Shown: positions 8,478 through 17,633, numbered from the stretch's first letter. The stretch: DNA of 64,000 bases from Antarcticimicrobium sp033791545 (GCA_033791545.1 JASJGL010000036.1:1-64000); one strand, 5' to 3'. The notes: a model not told the origin generated them from the sequence alone. Program-made: numbers and translations.

Positions 8478-10190
8478 TCAGACCGGCAGACCCACGACAA
8501 AGCGCGCGCCCAGCGGGTCAGAGGTGATATCAGCCTCGGTCGGGCGGATATTCTCGGCCCAGATCACGCCGCCATGGGCCTCGACGATCTGTTTCGAGAT
8601 CGCCAGCCCAAGACCGGAGTTATTGCCGAAATGTTCTTCGGGACGTTCCGAGTAGAAGCGTTTGAAAATCTTGCTCAGCGCCTCTTCCGGGATGCCGGGG
8701 CCGGTATCCTCGACCACCACCAGCACACGATTCTGTCGCTTGCGGGCCCAGACCCGGATCGCGTCGCCCTCTTCGCAGAAGGAGACCGCGTTGGTGATCA
8801 GGTTAACAAAGACTTGCGCCAGACGCGCCTCGAGCCCGTCGATCCGGATCGGCTCTGATGGCAGGTCGGTGATATAGTCGATCCCCTTGGCGCGGGCGTC
8901 CTCGCCCAGATATTGATTGAGGTTGCTCAGCATGGCCAGCAGATCAAAGCGTTCCTGCTCTTCCTTGACCAGTTCGGCGTCCAGCCGCGAGGCGTTCGAG
9001 ATGTCGCTGACCAGCCGGTCGAGCCGGCGCACGTCATGTTCGATCACATCCAGAAGCTTGTCGCGCTGGTCCTCGCGCTTGATCATGCGCAGGGTGCCAA
9101 CCGCAGATTGCAGGCTTGCCAGCGGGTTCTTGATTTCATGCGCCACATCGGCGGCGAATTGTTCGTTGCCGTCGATCCGGTGATACAGCGCACCGACCAT
9201 GCCACGCAGGGCGCGCGACAGCCGCCCGATCTCGTCCGGGCGCGCGGTCAGGTCGGGAATGCGCACCCGGCCCGGGCTCATCTTGCGGGCGTTGCGGTCG
9301 CGGCCCAGTTCGGCGGCCTCGGCCAGATCGGCCAGCGGGTTGGCGATGGTCGAGGCCAGCACAAGCGACAGCCCCACCGACACCAGAAGCGCGATGATGA
9401 ACATTTGCAGAACCCGCTCCCGGTCGCCGCGCACCAGCGCGTCGATCTCACCTGCCGGGCTAAGGACGGCCACGGCACCGATCACCTGTCCAGCCTGCAG
9501 AATCGGCGTCACGGCAACCAGTTCGGTCGAGTTGGCGCCGTCCCGCAGGGCGGTGATGCGCGTGGCGCCCCCGTCCAGCGCCGGGGACAGCAAAGGAACC
9601 AGCCGATCAGCTTGCGTAGTGACAACCGGGGCCGCCTTTTGCGATGCAAACAGCGAGGCAGCCGCATTCCATACCGCCGAAAGGCCGTCGCTGATCAGGG
9701 TGCGGCCCGGCTCTGTCGCGGCATCGGGGGGCGGCAGGCCTGCACCGGTGCCCAAGGTCTTGCCGACGACCTGTTTGGCCGGATCGAACACCACCACCTC
9801 AATCCCGGCGCGCAGGGTCAGCGCGGCAAGCGTTTCGGCAACGTCGACGCCATCACCCGTGGCCATATTGACTGGCCCGAGCGTGGGGATCTGGGCTTCG
9901 AACACATTGGCGACCAGCCGTGCCTCGCCCGCCAGCGCACTGGCGCGTTGCGCCACCAGATCATCGCGTGACGTGTTGAGATAGAGCAGCCCGGCAACCA
10001 GAATGATCAGCGCAATCAGGTTGAAGACGATGATCTTGCGCGTCAGCGGTGAGCCGCGCAGCGAAAAGAAACCGCGCCTGTCGCGATTTGCGCGCATTTC
10101 TTCGGCCATGGTCTCGCGCGGGGCGACCCAATCATCGCCCAGCACGACATCGCCGCCGTGATGCAAGTGAGAGACGCCAGTGTCGCGCAC
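8478..10190 (-). CDS. chvG: Sensor histidine kinase ChvG (ExoS)
   Basis: A 570-residue membrane sensor kinase. A cytoplasmic N-terminus leads to a membrane segment near residues 53-70 (IIVFNLIALIILVAGLLYL), a long periplasmic sensor region, a second segment near 270, then HAMP, HisKA and HATPase_c domains. Phospho-acceptor His351 is in DVAHEIKNPL; N box NLITNAVSF, G1 EDTGPGIPE and G2 NSGLGLA are intact. The start at 10190 is GTG; ATG 10109 is an alternative. In Agrobacterium and Sinorhizobium, ChvG responds to acid or envelope stress and phosphorylates ChvI. The gene follows chvI by 48 bp. Confidence 0.93.
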   Translation of the reverse strand: MRDTGVSHLHHGGDVVLGDDWVAPRETMAEEMRANRDRRGFFSLRGSPLTRKIIVFNLIALIILVAGLLYLNTSRDDLVAQRASALAGEARLVANVFEAQIPTLGPVNMATGDGVDVAETLAALTLRAGIEVVVFDPAKQVVGKTLGTGAGLPPPDAATEPGRTLISDGLSAVWNAAASLFASQKAAPVVTTQADRLVPLLSPALDGGATRITALRDGANSTELVAVTPILQAGQVIGAVAVLSPAGEIDALVRGDRERVLQMFIIALLVSVGLSLVLASTIANPLADLAEAAELGRDRNARKMSPGRVRIPDLTARPDEIGRLSRALRGMVGALYHRIDGNEQFAADVAHEIKNPLASLQSAVGTLRMIKREDQRDKLLDVIEHDVRRLDRLVSDISNASRLDAELVKEEQERFDLLAMLSNLNQYLGEDARAKGIDYITDLPSEPIRIDGLEARLAQVFVNLITNAVSFCEEGDAIRVWARKRQNRVLVVVEDTGPGIPEEALSKIFKRFYSERPEEHFGNNSGLGLAISKQIVEAHGGVIWAENIRPTEADITSDPLGARFVVGLPV

Positions 10191-10238
10191 GTCAGCCCTT
10201 TCTCCAAGATCCGAAACGGACCTTACTGGTCTGCATTG

Positions 10239-10940
10239 TCAGTCTTCATTGTACCGGTAGCCGATCCCGTACAGCGTCTCGATCGCCGAGAAATCGGAAT
10301 CCGCACTGCGCATCTTCTTGCGCAGCCGTTTGATGTGGCTGTCGATGGTCCGGTCATCCACATAGACCTGATCGTCATAGGCGACATCCATGAGTTGATC
10401 GCGGCTTTTCACGAAACCGGGGCGTTGCGCCAGCGCCTGAAGCAACAGGAACTCTGTCACCGTCAGCGAGACATCCCGGCCCTTCCAGACCACCGAATGG
10501 CGCAGCGGATCCATGCTCAGATGGCCCCGCTCCATCACCTTGGCCTCGGGACTGGTGCCCGCTATGTCGCCTTCGACCGCCTCTTGCCGGCGCAGCAGCG
10601 CGCGGATGCGTTCGACCAGCAGACGCTGGGAAAACGGTTTCTTGACGTAATCGTCCGCGCCCATGCGCAGGCCCAGAACCTCGTCGATCTCATCATCCTT
10701 GGAAGTGAGAAAGATCACCGGCATCTGGGTTTTCTGCCGCAATCGCTGCAACAGATCCATGCCGTCCATGCGCGGCATCTTGATGTCGAGCACGGCCATA
10801 TCGGGCAGTTTCTTGTTGAAGGCGTCCAGCGCCTGCTGCCCGTCGTGGTAGGTTTCGACCTCGAATCCCTCGGCCTCAAGGGTCATTGAAACGGACGTCA
10901 GGATATTCCTGTCGTCGTCAACCAGCGCGATCTTTGACAT
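10239..10940 (-). CDS. chvI: Response regulator ChvI
   Basis: A 233-residue OmpR-type regulator. The receiver domain has acidic pair D8-D9, phospho-acceptor Asp52 in LDIKMPRMDG, and Lys in DDYVKKPF. The C-terminal winged helix includes TVTEFLLLQAL and DDRTIDSHIKRLRKKM. It is the partner of ChvG immediately downstream. Its targets in relatives include envelope and central-carbon genes, and pckA is transcribed divergently 340 bp away, so a link is possible. Start at ATG 10940. Confidence 0.95.
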   Translation of the reverse strand: MSKIALVDDDRNILTSVSMTLEAEGFEVETYHDGQQALDAFNKKLPDMAVLDIKMPRMDGMDLLQRLRQKTQMPVIFLTSKDDEIDEVLGLRMGADDYVKKPFSQRLLVERIRALLRRQEAVEGDIAGTSPEAKVMERGHLSMDPLRHSVVWKGRDVSLTVTEFLLLQALAQRPGFVKSRDQLMDVAYDDQVYVDDRTIDSHIKRLRKKMRSADSDFSAIETLYGIGYRYNED

Positions 10941-11280
10941 TGGGGTGCACCTATCTGCTCGTGGCTGCCATATTTTTTCCCTTATTCTGCCCTTTTTTCG
11001 CGTTCCGAATCAATCCTTAACTGCGAATCAGGAGAACAAAGCGCCCGGATGAGAGCAGAATTTCCTTAAGCATGGTTGAATTGCCTCAGGTTGCCCGGTG
11101 GCAATCGACTGGTTGCGCTAAACCTCGCTTTGGTTGCGCTAACTGTGCGAAAGCGTCCTGTTCACCTCAGGAAACGTCATGCTAGAACCCGCGTCATCGG
11201 GCAATTTGGCCCGGGATCGCCCCGCAGCACAGCGATAGAACGATACGCGACGCCAGCCGCCGCCACAGGAGAACGAACGC
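10941..11280. other. Intergenic region between divergent chvI and pckA
   Basis: A 340-bp gene-free stretch holding the promoters of both genes. It has an AT-rich, T-tract-containing part next to chvI (about 10968-10992) and a repeat cluster at 11074-11142 described separately. I see no RNA gene or open frame worth calling. Confidence 0.6.
11074..11142. promoter_or_regulatory. Cluster of GGTTG direct repeats upstream of pckA (candidate operator)
   Basis: GGTTGCGCTAA occurs twice exactly, at 11111-11121 and 11132-11142, with a 21-bp period, two turns of the helix. Two further GGTTG copies lie at 11074 and 11089. ATTGCC (11080-11085) and GGCAAT (11100-11105) also form an inverted repeat. Tandem direct repeats on one helix face are typical of OmpR-family binding, so ChvI is one candidate binder; this is inference. 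Confidence 0.5.
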
Positions 11281-12879
11281 ATGACAACCGGACGGGTCAA
11301 CCCGAAATTCCGCCTCGAAGACCAAGGTATCAATGGTCTGGGCAACGTGCATTACAACCTCATGGAACCTGCTCTGGTCGAGGCCGCGCTGAAAAACGGC
11401 GAAGGCACCCTGGGCAACGGTGGCGCATTGCTGGTCACCACCGGCAAATTCACCGGCCGGTCCCCCAAGGACAAGCACGTGGTCAAGACCGACAGCGTTG
11501 TCGATAGCATCTGGTGGGAAAACAACGCCGCCATGTCGCCCGAAGGGTTCGACCGGCTTGAAGCCGACATGCTGGAGCATATGAAGGGACGCGACTTCTA
11601 TGTGCAGGATCTGGTCGGCGGCGCTGACCCGGCCTATGCGATCAATGTGCGCATGGTGACCGAACTGGCGTGGCACGGGTTGTTCATCCGGCATCTGCTG
11701 CGCCGTCCCGAGCGCGCCGAACTGGAAAGCTTCCTTGCTGATTTCACCATCATCAACTGCCCCAGCTTCAAGGCCGACCCCGAGCGCCACGACTGCCGCA
11801 GCGACACGGTGATCGCGCTGAACTTCGACAAGAAACTGATCCTGATCGGCAACACCGAATACGCCGGCGAGAACAAGAAATCCGTCTTTACCCTGCTGAA
11901 CTACCTGCTGCCGGAAAAAGGCGTGATGCCGATGCACTGCTCGGCCAACCACGCGGTTGGCAACCCGGTCGACACCGCCATCTTCTTTGGCCTGTCGGGC
12001 ACCGGCAAGACCACCCTGTCGGCGGATCCCGCACGGATCCTGATCGGCGACGACGAACACGGCTGGTCGGACAACGGCACCTTCAACTTTGAAGGCGGCT
12101 GCTATGCCAAGACGATCAACCTGTCGGCCGAGGCCGAGCCGGAAATCTATGCCACCACGACAAAGTTTGGCACCGTGATCGAGAACATGGTGTTCGACGC
12201 AGAAACCTTTGATCTGGATTTCAAAGACAGCAGCCTGACCGAGAACATGCGCTGCGCCTATCCGCTGGGCTATATCTCCAACGCCTCGGAAAATTCGCTG
12301 GGGGGCCACCCCAAGAACATCATCCTGCTGACCTGTGACGCCTATGGCGTGCTGCCGCCGATCTCGCGGCTGACCCCGGCGCAGGCGATGTATCACTTCC
12401 TGTCCGGCTTCACCTCGAAGACACCGGGTACCGAACGGGGTGTGGTCGAACCCGAACCCACCTTTTCGACCTGCTTTGGCGCGCCCTTCATGCCGCGTCG
12501 GCCGGAAAGCTATGGCAAGCTGCTGCAAGCAAAGATCGCCGAGCACGGCGCAACCTGCTGGCTGGTCAACACCGGCTGGACCGGCGGTGCCTTTGGCATC
12601 GGGTCGCGCATGCCGATCAAGGCCACCCGCGCGCTGCTGACGGCGGCGCTGGAAGGCTCGCTGAACGAGGCCGAGTTCCGCAAGGACGAAAACTTCGGCT
12701 TTGAGGTTCCCGTTGCAGTGCCGGGTGTCGACACCCAACTGCTCGACCCGCGCCAGACTTGGGCAGATACCGCTGCCTATGACGCGCAGGCCGCCAAGCT
12801 GGTGCAGATGTTCGCCGCCAATTTCGAACAATATGTGCCCTATATCGACGACGACGTGAAAGCCGTCGCGATCGGCTAA
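11281..12879 (+). CDS. pckA: Phosphoenolpyruvate carboxykinase (ATP)
   Basis: A 532-residue ATP-type PEPCK, which converts oxaloacetate and ATP to phosphoenolpyruvate, CO2 and ADP, the first committed step of gluconeogenesis. The kinase loop GLSGTGKTTLSADP lies at about residues 237-250, followed by GDDEHGWS and FNFEGGCYAKT, all family signatures. Full length. AGGAG lies seven bases before the ATG. It stands alone, with a strong intrinsic terminator just behind it and a repeat-rich upstream region. Cytoplasmic. Confidence 0.97.
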   Translation: MTTGRVNPKFRLEDQGINGLGNVHYNLMEPALVEAALKNGEGTLGNGGALLVTTGKFTGRSPKDKHVVKTDSVVDSIWWENNAAMSPEGFDRLEADMLEHMKGRDFYVQDLVGGADPAYAINVRMVTELAWHGLFIRHLLRRPERAELESFLADFTIINCPSFKADPERHDCRSDTVIALNFDKKLILIGNTEYAGENKKSVFTLLNYLLPEKGVMPMHCSANHAVGNPVDTAIFFGLSGTGKTTLSADPARILIGDDEHGWSDNGTFNFEGGCYAKTINLSAEAEPEIYATTTKFGTVIENMVFDAETFDLDFKDSSLTENMRCAYPLGYISNASENSLGGHPKNIILLTCDAYGVLPPISRLTPAQAMYHFLSGFTSKTPGTERGVVEPEPTFSTCFGAPFMPRRPESYGKLLQAKIAEHGATCWLVNTGWTGGAFGIGSRMPIKATRALLTAALEGSLNEAEFRKDENFGFEVPVAVPGVDTQLLDPRQTWADTAAYDAQAAKLVQMFAANFEQYVPYIDDDVKAVAIG

Positions 12880-12904
12880 GCCTGATCCTTCAGGACGAAA
12901 CGCG

Positions 12905-12937
12905 AAGCCCCGGTGTAAACACCGGGGCTTTTCTTTT
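12905..12937 (+). terminator. Intrinsic terminator of pckA
   Basis: AAGCCCCGGT and ACCGGGGCTT form a 10-bp perfect stem with loop GTAAAC, followed by TTCTTTT. It starts 25 bp after the pckA stop. Confidence 0.93.
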
Positions 12938-12995
12938 GCGGTTTTTCTTTACGTTTTTTGTTTTCGGCGCGGCGCGCTAGGTCACTTAAGCCAAT

Positions 12996-14339
12996 TCAGC
13001 CCACCCGGCCCGCGATCATGTCGCGCATACGCACCGCATAGCGGTCCGTCATGCCCGAGACGAAATCGGCCAGCGCGTGCAGCGCGGTATAGTCATCATG
13101 CACCCCGCGCAGGTCCAGATCGGTGGCGCGCAGAAGTTTCTCCCAATAGACCCCCTTGAGCGCCTCCGGATTCCAGCCCACGGCCTTGAGCGCCGTGAAC
13201 AGCGCGTGAAACTGGTCCAGCAGGTCATGCAGCACTTGGCGCCCCGCGATCTCCAGCTCGGTCTTGCGCCGCGCGGTGAAAATGCGGGCGTTGGAGATGT
13301 CTTTCAACGCGGCAAAGGCGGAGGCTTTGTTTGAGACCTCCATCAACCCGTCGCTGAACTCTCCGGTCATGATGGCATCATAGTGATCCATGAAGGCCTC
13401 AACCGCCGCGCCGATCGCCTGTCCGATCGCCACCGCGCGACGCGCCGCGACGATTTCATGGATCGTCATGCCCGGATCATCCGGACGGCTGGGAGCGCCG
13501 CCGATCTGCTCCAACAGCGCGATCACCTGATCCGCGGGCAGGTCTGCGATGGTGGCGGCGTCCTCCAGATCGAGCACGCGGTAACAGATGTCATCGGCGG
13601 CCTCGACCAGAAAGGCCAGCGGATGGCGGTGCCACCAGCGGTCCGCGCCCTGCCGCTCTTGCGGCAGGCCCAACGCTGCGGCGGTCTCGGCAAAAAGCTC
13701 TTCCTCGGCGGCGAAGACGCCGAATTTCTTCCGCCCGACATAGGCGCCCGACACCCCGCCCACCTGCGCCGTGCAGGGGTATTTCATGAAGGCCCCCAGC
13801 GTCGCGTAAGACAGCCGCATCGCCCCCGCGCGCCGCCCCATTTCCAACCGCGCGGCGATGCGAAAGCCCTGGGCGTTACCTTCGAATTCGGTGAACTCGC
13901 AGTGCCGCGTGCCGATCTCGGCGGCCAGCGCCGGGTCAGAGGCGAACAGGTCCGCGAACCATTCCCCGATGCTGGCCTCGCCGGAATGCCCGAACGGCGG
14001 GTTGCCGATATCGTGCATCAGGCAGGCCGCCTGCACCACGCCGGACAGGCGATGCTGCTGCCCCTCGGGCAACAGCCCGGCGTCCACCAACCGCTGGCCG
14101 GTCTGAATCCCCAGCGAGCGGCCAACGCTGGAGGTCTCCATGCTGTGGATCATCCGGTGGTGCAGGTGGTCGTGTTGATACAGCGGATGCACCTGGGTCT
14201 TTTGCGCCAGCCGACGAAACGGCTGCGAGAACAGGATGCGATCATAGTCCTGCAAATAGGAGGGGCGCCCCGGCGCCTCCGGGGTCTTGGGGCTTTGCAA
14301 CAGCCCCGGGTTCAACAAGCGGTCCCATGTCATCGTCAT
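12996..14339 (-). CDS. dgt: dNTP triphosphohydrolase, Dgt-like (HD domain)
   Basis: A 447-residue dGTPase-like protein that hydrolyses dNTPs to deoxynucleosides and tripolyphosphate. The HD-domain metal ligands are visible as RMIHSMETSSVGR (His) and ACLMHDIGNPPFGHSGE (His-Asp). A short basic N-terminal block DRILFSQPFRRLAQKTQV is a strong family marker. The length fits. It is convergent with pckA, with the terminator between, and lies 36 bp downstream of the TauE/SafE gene. Confidence 0.9.
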   Translation of the reverse strand: MTMTWDRLLNPGLLQSPKTPEAPGRPSYLQDYDRILFSQPFRRLAQKTQVHPLYQHDHLHHRMIHSMETSSVGRSLGIQTGQRLVDAGLLPEGQQHRLSGVVQAACLMHDIGNPPFGHSGEASIGEWFADLFASDPALAAEIGTRHCEFTEFEGNAQGFRIAARLEMGRRAGAMRLSYATLGAFMKYPCTAQVGGVSGAYVGRKKFGVFAAEEELFAETAAALGLPQERQGADRWWHRHPLAFLVEAADDICYRVLDLEDAATIADLPADQVIALLEQIGGAPSRPDDPGMTIHEIVAARRAVAIGQAIGAAVEAFMDHYDAIMTGEFSDGLMEVSNKASAFAALKDISNARIFTARRKTELEIAGRQVLHDLLDQFHALFTALKAVGWNPEALKGVYWEKLLRATDLDLRGVHDDYTALHALADFVSGMTDRYAVRMRDMIAGRVG

Positions 14340-14375
14340 GTCTGCGCCCTTTCTCTGTCTCGGCCCCCGCCGGGA

Positions 14376-15143
14376 TCACCCCATCAAGGCCCGGCGGATC
14401 AGGTTCAGCCCGGCGATCAGCAGGATGGCCAGCGTCAGCTTGCGGAACATCTTTTGGTCGATACTGTCATGAATACGCCCGCCCAGCCACATGCCGAAGA
14501 GCACCGGCACCAGCAGCGCCAGCGAGAACCACACCGTCACCGGGTTCAGCACGCCCGAGCCCACATGCCCGACCATCAGCGCCACCGCGCCGAGGCCATA
14601 GATCACCCCCTGCACCCGGATCTGCTCGGCCTTGGGCGTGCCCAGCGCAGTCAGATAGGCCACCGTCGGCGGCCCCCAAACCCCCGAGACGCCACCGATC
14701 AAGCCGGCAAAGGCCGCCACCGCCGCCTCGATCCACGCCGAGGGCTTGGCCATGTGGAAATGCAGCCCCACAAGCTGCATCAGGCAAAAGGCCGAGATCA
14801 TACAGCCGAGGATCAGCAACATCACCTGCAGGGGCAGCACCGAGACCATCTGCGCGCTGAACAGCAGGAACATCCCGCCCACGATCAGGAACACCCGGAA
14901 GTGGCGAATCGAGGCGAGCGCCGCCGCCGGTCCCTGCCGCAACGCCTGAATGCCATTGGTCACCACCGTCGGCAGGATCAGCCCGGCGAGCGCCAGTTCA
15001 GGCGTCAGGAAGGTGCCCATGCCCGAGATCAGGATCAGCGGCAGGGCAAAGCCCACCATACCTTTGACCAGCCCGCCCATCAGCGCGATGGCGCAGGCAA
15101 GACCGAAATACAGCGGGTCCATCAAGGAAAACAGCGTGTTCAT
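14376..15143 (-). CDS. Sulfite exporter TauE/SafE family membrane protein
   Basis: A 255-residue integral membrane protein with about eight hydrophobic segments. The N-terminal repeat unit with GGLVKGMVGFALPLI and the second GLIGGVSGVWGPPTVAYL match the glycine-rich motifs of TauE/SafE anion exporters. I start at ATG 15143 because GAGGGG precedes it by four bases; an in-frame start 54 bases upstream is less likely. The substrate (sulfite, sulfonate or organic anion) cannot be told. Inner membrane. Confidence 0.85.
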   Translation of the reverse strand: MNTLFSLMDPLYFGLACAIALMGGLVKGMVGFALPLILISGMGTFLTPELALAGLILPTVVTNGIQALRQGPAAALASIRHFRVFLIVGGMFLLFSAQMVSVLPLQVMLLILGCMISAFCLMQLVGLHFHMAKPSAWIEAAVAAFAGLIGGVSGVWGPPTVAYLTALGTPKAEQIRVQGVIYGLGAVALMVGHVGSGVLNPVTVWFSLALLVPVLFGMWLGGRIHDSIDQKMFRKLTLAILLIAGLNLIRRALMG

Positions 15144-15168
15144 GCGCCCCTCATAGGCGCTGCGCAGA

Positions 15169-15256
15169 TGCGCTGCACTGCAAAATTCATCGCGCAACTA
15201 TTGAACCACAACGGGGCTTTGGGCGTATTTTTGTTGCGCTGCACCTGCGAAATGAT
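15169..15256. promoter_or_regulatory. Imperfect direct repeats in the mcd promoter region (candidate operator)
   Basis: TGCGCTGCACTGCAAAAT (from 15169) and TGCGCTGCACCTGCGAAAT (from 15235) match at nearly every base allowing a one-base gap, with a 66-bp period. Both lie between the divergent TauE/SafE gene and the acyl-CoA dehydrogenase. The second copy ends about 36 bp before the dehydrogenase start codon. A binding site for a carbon-source regulator is plausible but unproven. Confidence 0.45.
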
Positions 15257-15289
15257 TAGGGACAAGCGACGCTACGGAGGATATGATTC

Positions 15290-16981
15290 ATGGCCCATGA
15301 TGGACAGGACCCGACGACAATGACACAGACCGCCCTTCTGCCCGACCTGCTGACCCTGACCTCCGGTGCGATCGCACCTATCGAGGCCGTGCTGGAAACC
15401 GCCAAGGCAAAGCTGCGCGACCTAGTCAGCGAAGGCGATCGCGTCTCTGGCGCGGCGCTGGAGGCCAACCAGACCGCCGCGCATGGGCTGTCGTGGCTGG
15501 CCACATATGTCGAAGCGCTGCGCCAGATGCAGGCTTGGGCCACACGGCTGCAAGAACAGGGCCGGTTCGGCGAGGTCGAGAAACTGATCCACCAGATCGC
15601 CTTTGGCGAATATCTGGCCCAGATCCGTGGCGGCATCCCAATGAGCCAAGGTGAAATCGTCCGTCTGAACGATCTTGGGCTGAGCGCCGCAGATTGCGCC
15701 GGGCTGGACAGCGACGCCATCATCCGCCTTGCCACCGGGGGCAACTGCCCCGCCGCCCGCCACCGTCTGGTCGAGCTGATGCAAGAGCGCGCCGCCGAAA
15801 CCACGGTCGGCGCCACCGGGCTGGACGAAGAGCTGGAGATGATCCGCGATCAGTTCCGCCGCTTTGCGGTCGAAAAGGTCGAACCTTTTGCCCATGACTG
15901 GCACCTCAAGGATGAGCTGATCCCGATGGAAATCATCGACGATCTGGCCGAGATGGGCGTGTTCGGCCTGACCATTCCGGAGAACCTCGGCGGACTAGGC
16001 CTGTCCAAGGCCTCGATGGTCGTGGTCTCGGAAGAGCTGTCGCGCGGCTATATCGGCGTCGGCAGCCTTGGCACCCGCTCCGAGATCGCGGCCGAGCTGA
16101 TCCTCGCCGGGGGCACCGACGCGCAAAAGGAACAGTGGCTGCCGAAGATCGCCAGCGGTGAGATCCTGCCCACCGCCGTCTTCACCGAGCCCAATACCGG
16201 GTCTGATCTGGGGTCGCTGCGCACCCGCGCGATCAAGGACGACAACGGCGACTATGTGGTGACCGGCAACAAGACATGGATCACCCATGCGGCGCGGGCC
16301 AACGTGATGACCCTGCTGGCGCGCACCGATCCCGACACCAGCAACTACAAGGGGCTGTCGATGTTTCTGGCGGAAAAGACGCCGGGCACCGAGGACACCC
16401 CGTTCCCGACCGAAGGCATGACCGGCGGCGAGATCGAAGTGTTGGGCTATCGCGGCATGAAGGAATACGAACTGGGCTTTGACGGCTTCAAGGTAAAGGG
16501 CGAGAACCTGCTGGGTCAGGAAGAGGGCAAAGGCTTCAAACAGCTGATGGAGACCTTCGAATCCGCCCGCATCCAGACCGCCGCGCGGGCCATCGGTGTA
16601 GCGCAATCGGCGCTGGATATCGCCATGCAATACGCGCAGGACCGCAAGCAGTTCGGCAAATCGCTGATCGCCTTCCCCCGCGTTGCCGACAAGCTGGCGA
16701 TGATGGCAGTCGAGATCATGGTCGCGCGCCAGCTGACCTATTTCAGTGCCTGGCAGAAAGACCACGGCAAGCGCTGCGACCTCGAGGCCGGGATGGCCAA
16801 GCTGTTGGGCGCGCGGGTGGCTTGGGCTGCGGCGGACAACGGCTTGCAGATCCACGGCGGCAACGGCTTTGCGCTAGAGTACAAGATCAGCCGCGTTTTG
16901 TGCGATGCACGTATCCTCAATATCTTCGAGGGGGCGGCCGAGATTCAGGCGCAGGTGATCGCGCGACGTCTGCTGGGGTGA
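15290..16981 (+). CDS. mcd: Acyl-CoA dehydrogenase with long N-terminal extension, probable (2S)-methylsuccinyl-CoA dehydrogenase
   Basis: A 563-residue flavoprotein. Residues from about 180 on form a normal acyl-CoA dehydrogenase, with FTEPNTGSDLGSL and the C-terminal QIHGGNGFALEY and NIFEGAAEIQAQVIARRL. The first about 170 residues form an extra helical domain, as in methylsuccinyl-CoA dehydrogenase of the ethylmalonyl-CoA pathway for acetate assimilation in Rhodobacteraceae. That enzyme oxidises methylsuccinyl-CoA to mesaconyl-CoA. The rest of the pathway is not in this window, so the specific substrate is inferred from size and architecture. GGAGG precedes ATG 15290; ATG 15320 is an alternative. 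A terminator follows. Confidence 0.78.
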   Translation: MAHDGQDPTTMTQTALLPDLLTLTSGAIAPIEAVLETAKAKLRDLVSEGDRVSGAALEANQTAAHGLSWLATYVEALRQMQAWATRLQEQGRFGEVEKLIHQIAFGEYLAQIRGGIPMSQGEIVRLNDLGLSAADCAGLDSDAIIRLATGGNCPAARHRLVELMQERAAETTVGATGLDEELEMIRDQFRRFAVEKVEPFAHDWHLKDELIPMEIIDDLAEMGVFGLTIPENLGGLGLSKASMVVVSEELSRGYIGVGSLGTRSEIAAELILAGGTDAQKEQWLPKIASGEILPTAVFTEPNTGSDLGSLRTRAIKDDNGDYVVTGNKTWITHAARANVMTLLARTDPDTSNYKGLSMFLAEKTPGTEDTPFPTEGMTGGEIEVLGYRGMKEYELGFDGFKVKGENLLGQEEGKGFKQLMETFESARIQTAARAIGVAQSALDIAMQYAQDRKQFGKSLIAFPRVADKLAMMAVEIMVARQLTYFSAWQKDHGKRCDLEAGMAKLLGARVAWAAADNGLQIHGGNGFALEYKISRVLCDARILNIFEGAAEIQAQVIARRLLG

Positions 16982-17057
16982 GGCGCGCCCGGAAAATTGT
17001 CCGGTGGACCATTTTCAGCGCCGAACGGGCGGAGCCCCGGACCATATGCGACCAGAA

Positions 17058-17099
17058 AAGAGGGTGCGGCCAAACGGCGGCGCCCTCTTGCGTTTTTTT
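17058..17099 (+). terminator. Intrinsic terminator behind the acyl-CoA dehydrogenase gene
   Basis: AAGAGGGTGC (17058-17067) pairs with GCGCCCTCTT (17080-17089) including one G-T pair, followed by GCG and seven T residues. Confidence 0.85.
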
Positions 17100-17108
17100 G
17101 GGTCAGGA

Positions 17109-17633
17109 TCAGGCGCGCCCGTCGTCTGCTGATACAGCCGACACCCTCACCAAAGCGCCCGTCGCGCCGGGCTTTCCCGTCAAAAACGCCACCAGAAGAT
17201 GCGCCATCAACAGCGTCATGCCGACATGCCCGATAAACGACGATTGGGTATAGGTCCCGAACCCCATCATGAAACTGCGCCCGATGAAGGGGGCAAGCAG
17301 ACCTTGGGCCACAAACCACAGGACAAGACCCGCGACAAAGCCGGTGCGCCAGACGCGCGCAGGCATCCCCAAACGCACCAGATAGACAAAGACCCCGAAC
17401 CCCAATGACCCGATAAGGAAGTGCGCCGGAAACGCGACGGCGTGTGAGATCTGCACGCCGGTCAGTTTTGCGGTCATCGCGATCACGAGGTTCGAGGGCT
17501 GCAGGGCAACACCAAACAGCAGCGGCGAAATCACCCAGGCGTAGAATTCAAAAGCGATTTCTCCGATCAGGCCGGCAAGAAGGATCGAGAGAAGAACCCG
17601 GTTTCGGGAGTGCGGTTCCAAGACTGACATCAC
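17109..17633 (-). CDS. Uncharacterised membrane protein, about four spans
   Basis: A 174-residue protein with four hydrophobic segments, near residues 13-35, 63-83, 92-112 and 130-150. I do not recognise the family. The first segment carries acidic residues (GLIGEIAFEFYAW), which suggests a functional pair rather than a plain anchor. It is convergent with the dehydrogenase gene, whose terminator lies just beyond its stop codon. Upstream, about 130 bp separates it from trmO. The starts Met1 and Met2 are adjacent. Confidence 0.65.
   Translation of the reverse strand: MMSVLEPHSRNRVLLSILLAGLIGEIAFEFYAWVISPLLFGVALQPSNLVIAMTAKLTGVQISHAVAFPAHFLIGSLGFGVFVYLVRLGMPARVWRTGFVAGLVLWFVAQGLLAPFIGRSFMMGFGTYTQSSFIGHVGMTLLMAHLLVAFLTGKPGATGALVRVSAVSADDGRA

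Noticed and set aside
13383..15323. 646-codon frame across the dgt and TauE/SafE genes on the opposite strand
   Set aside because: It covers two clear genes and the gap between them; the product is rich in Gln, His and Arg without motifs.
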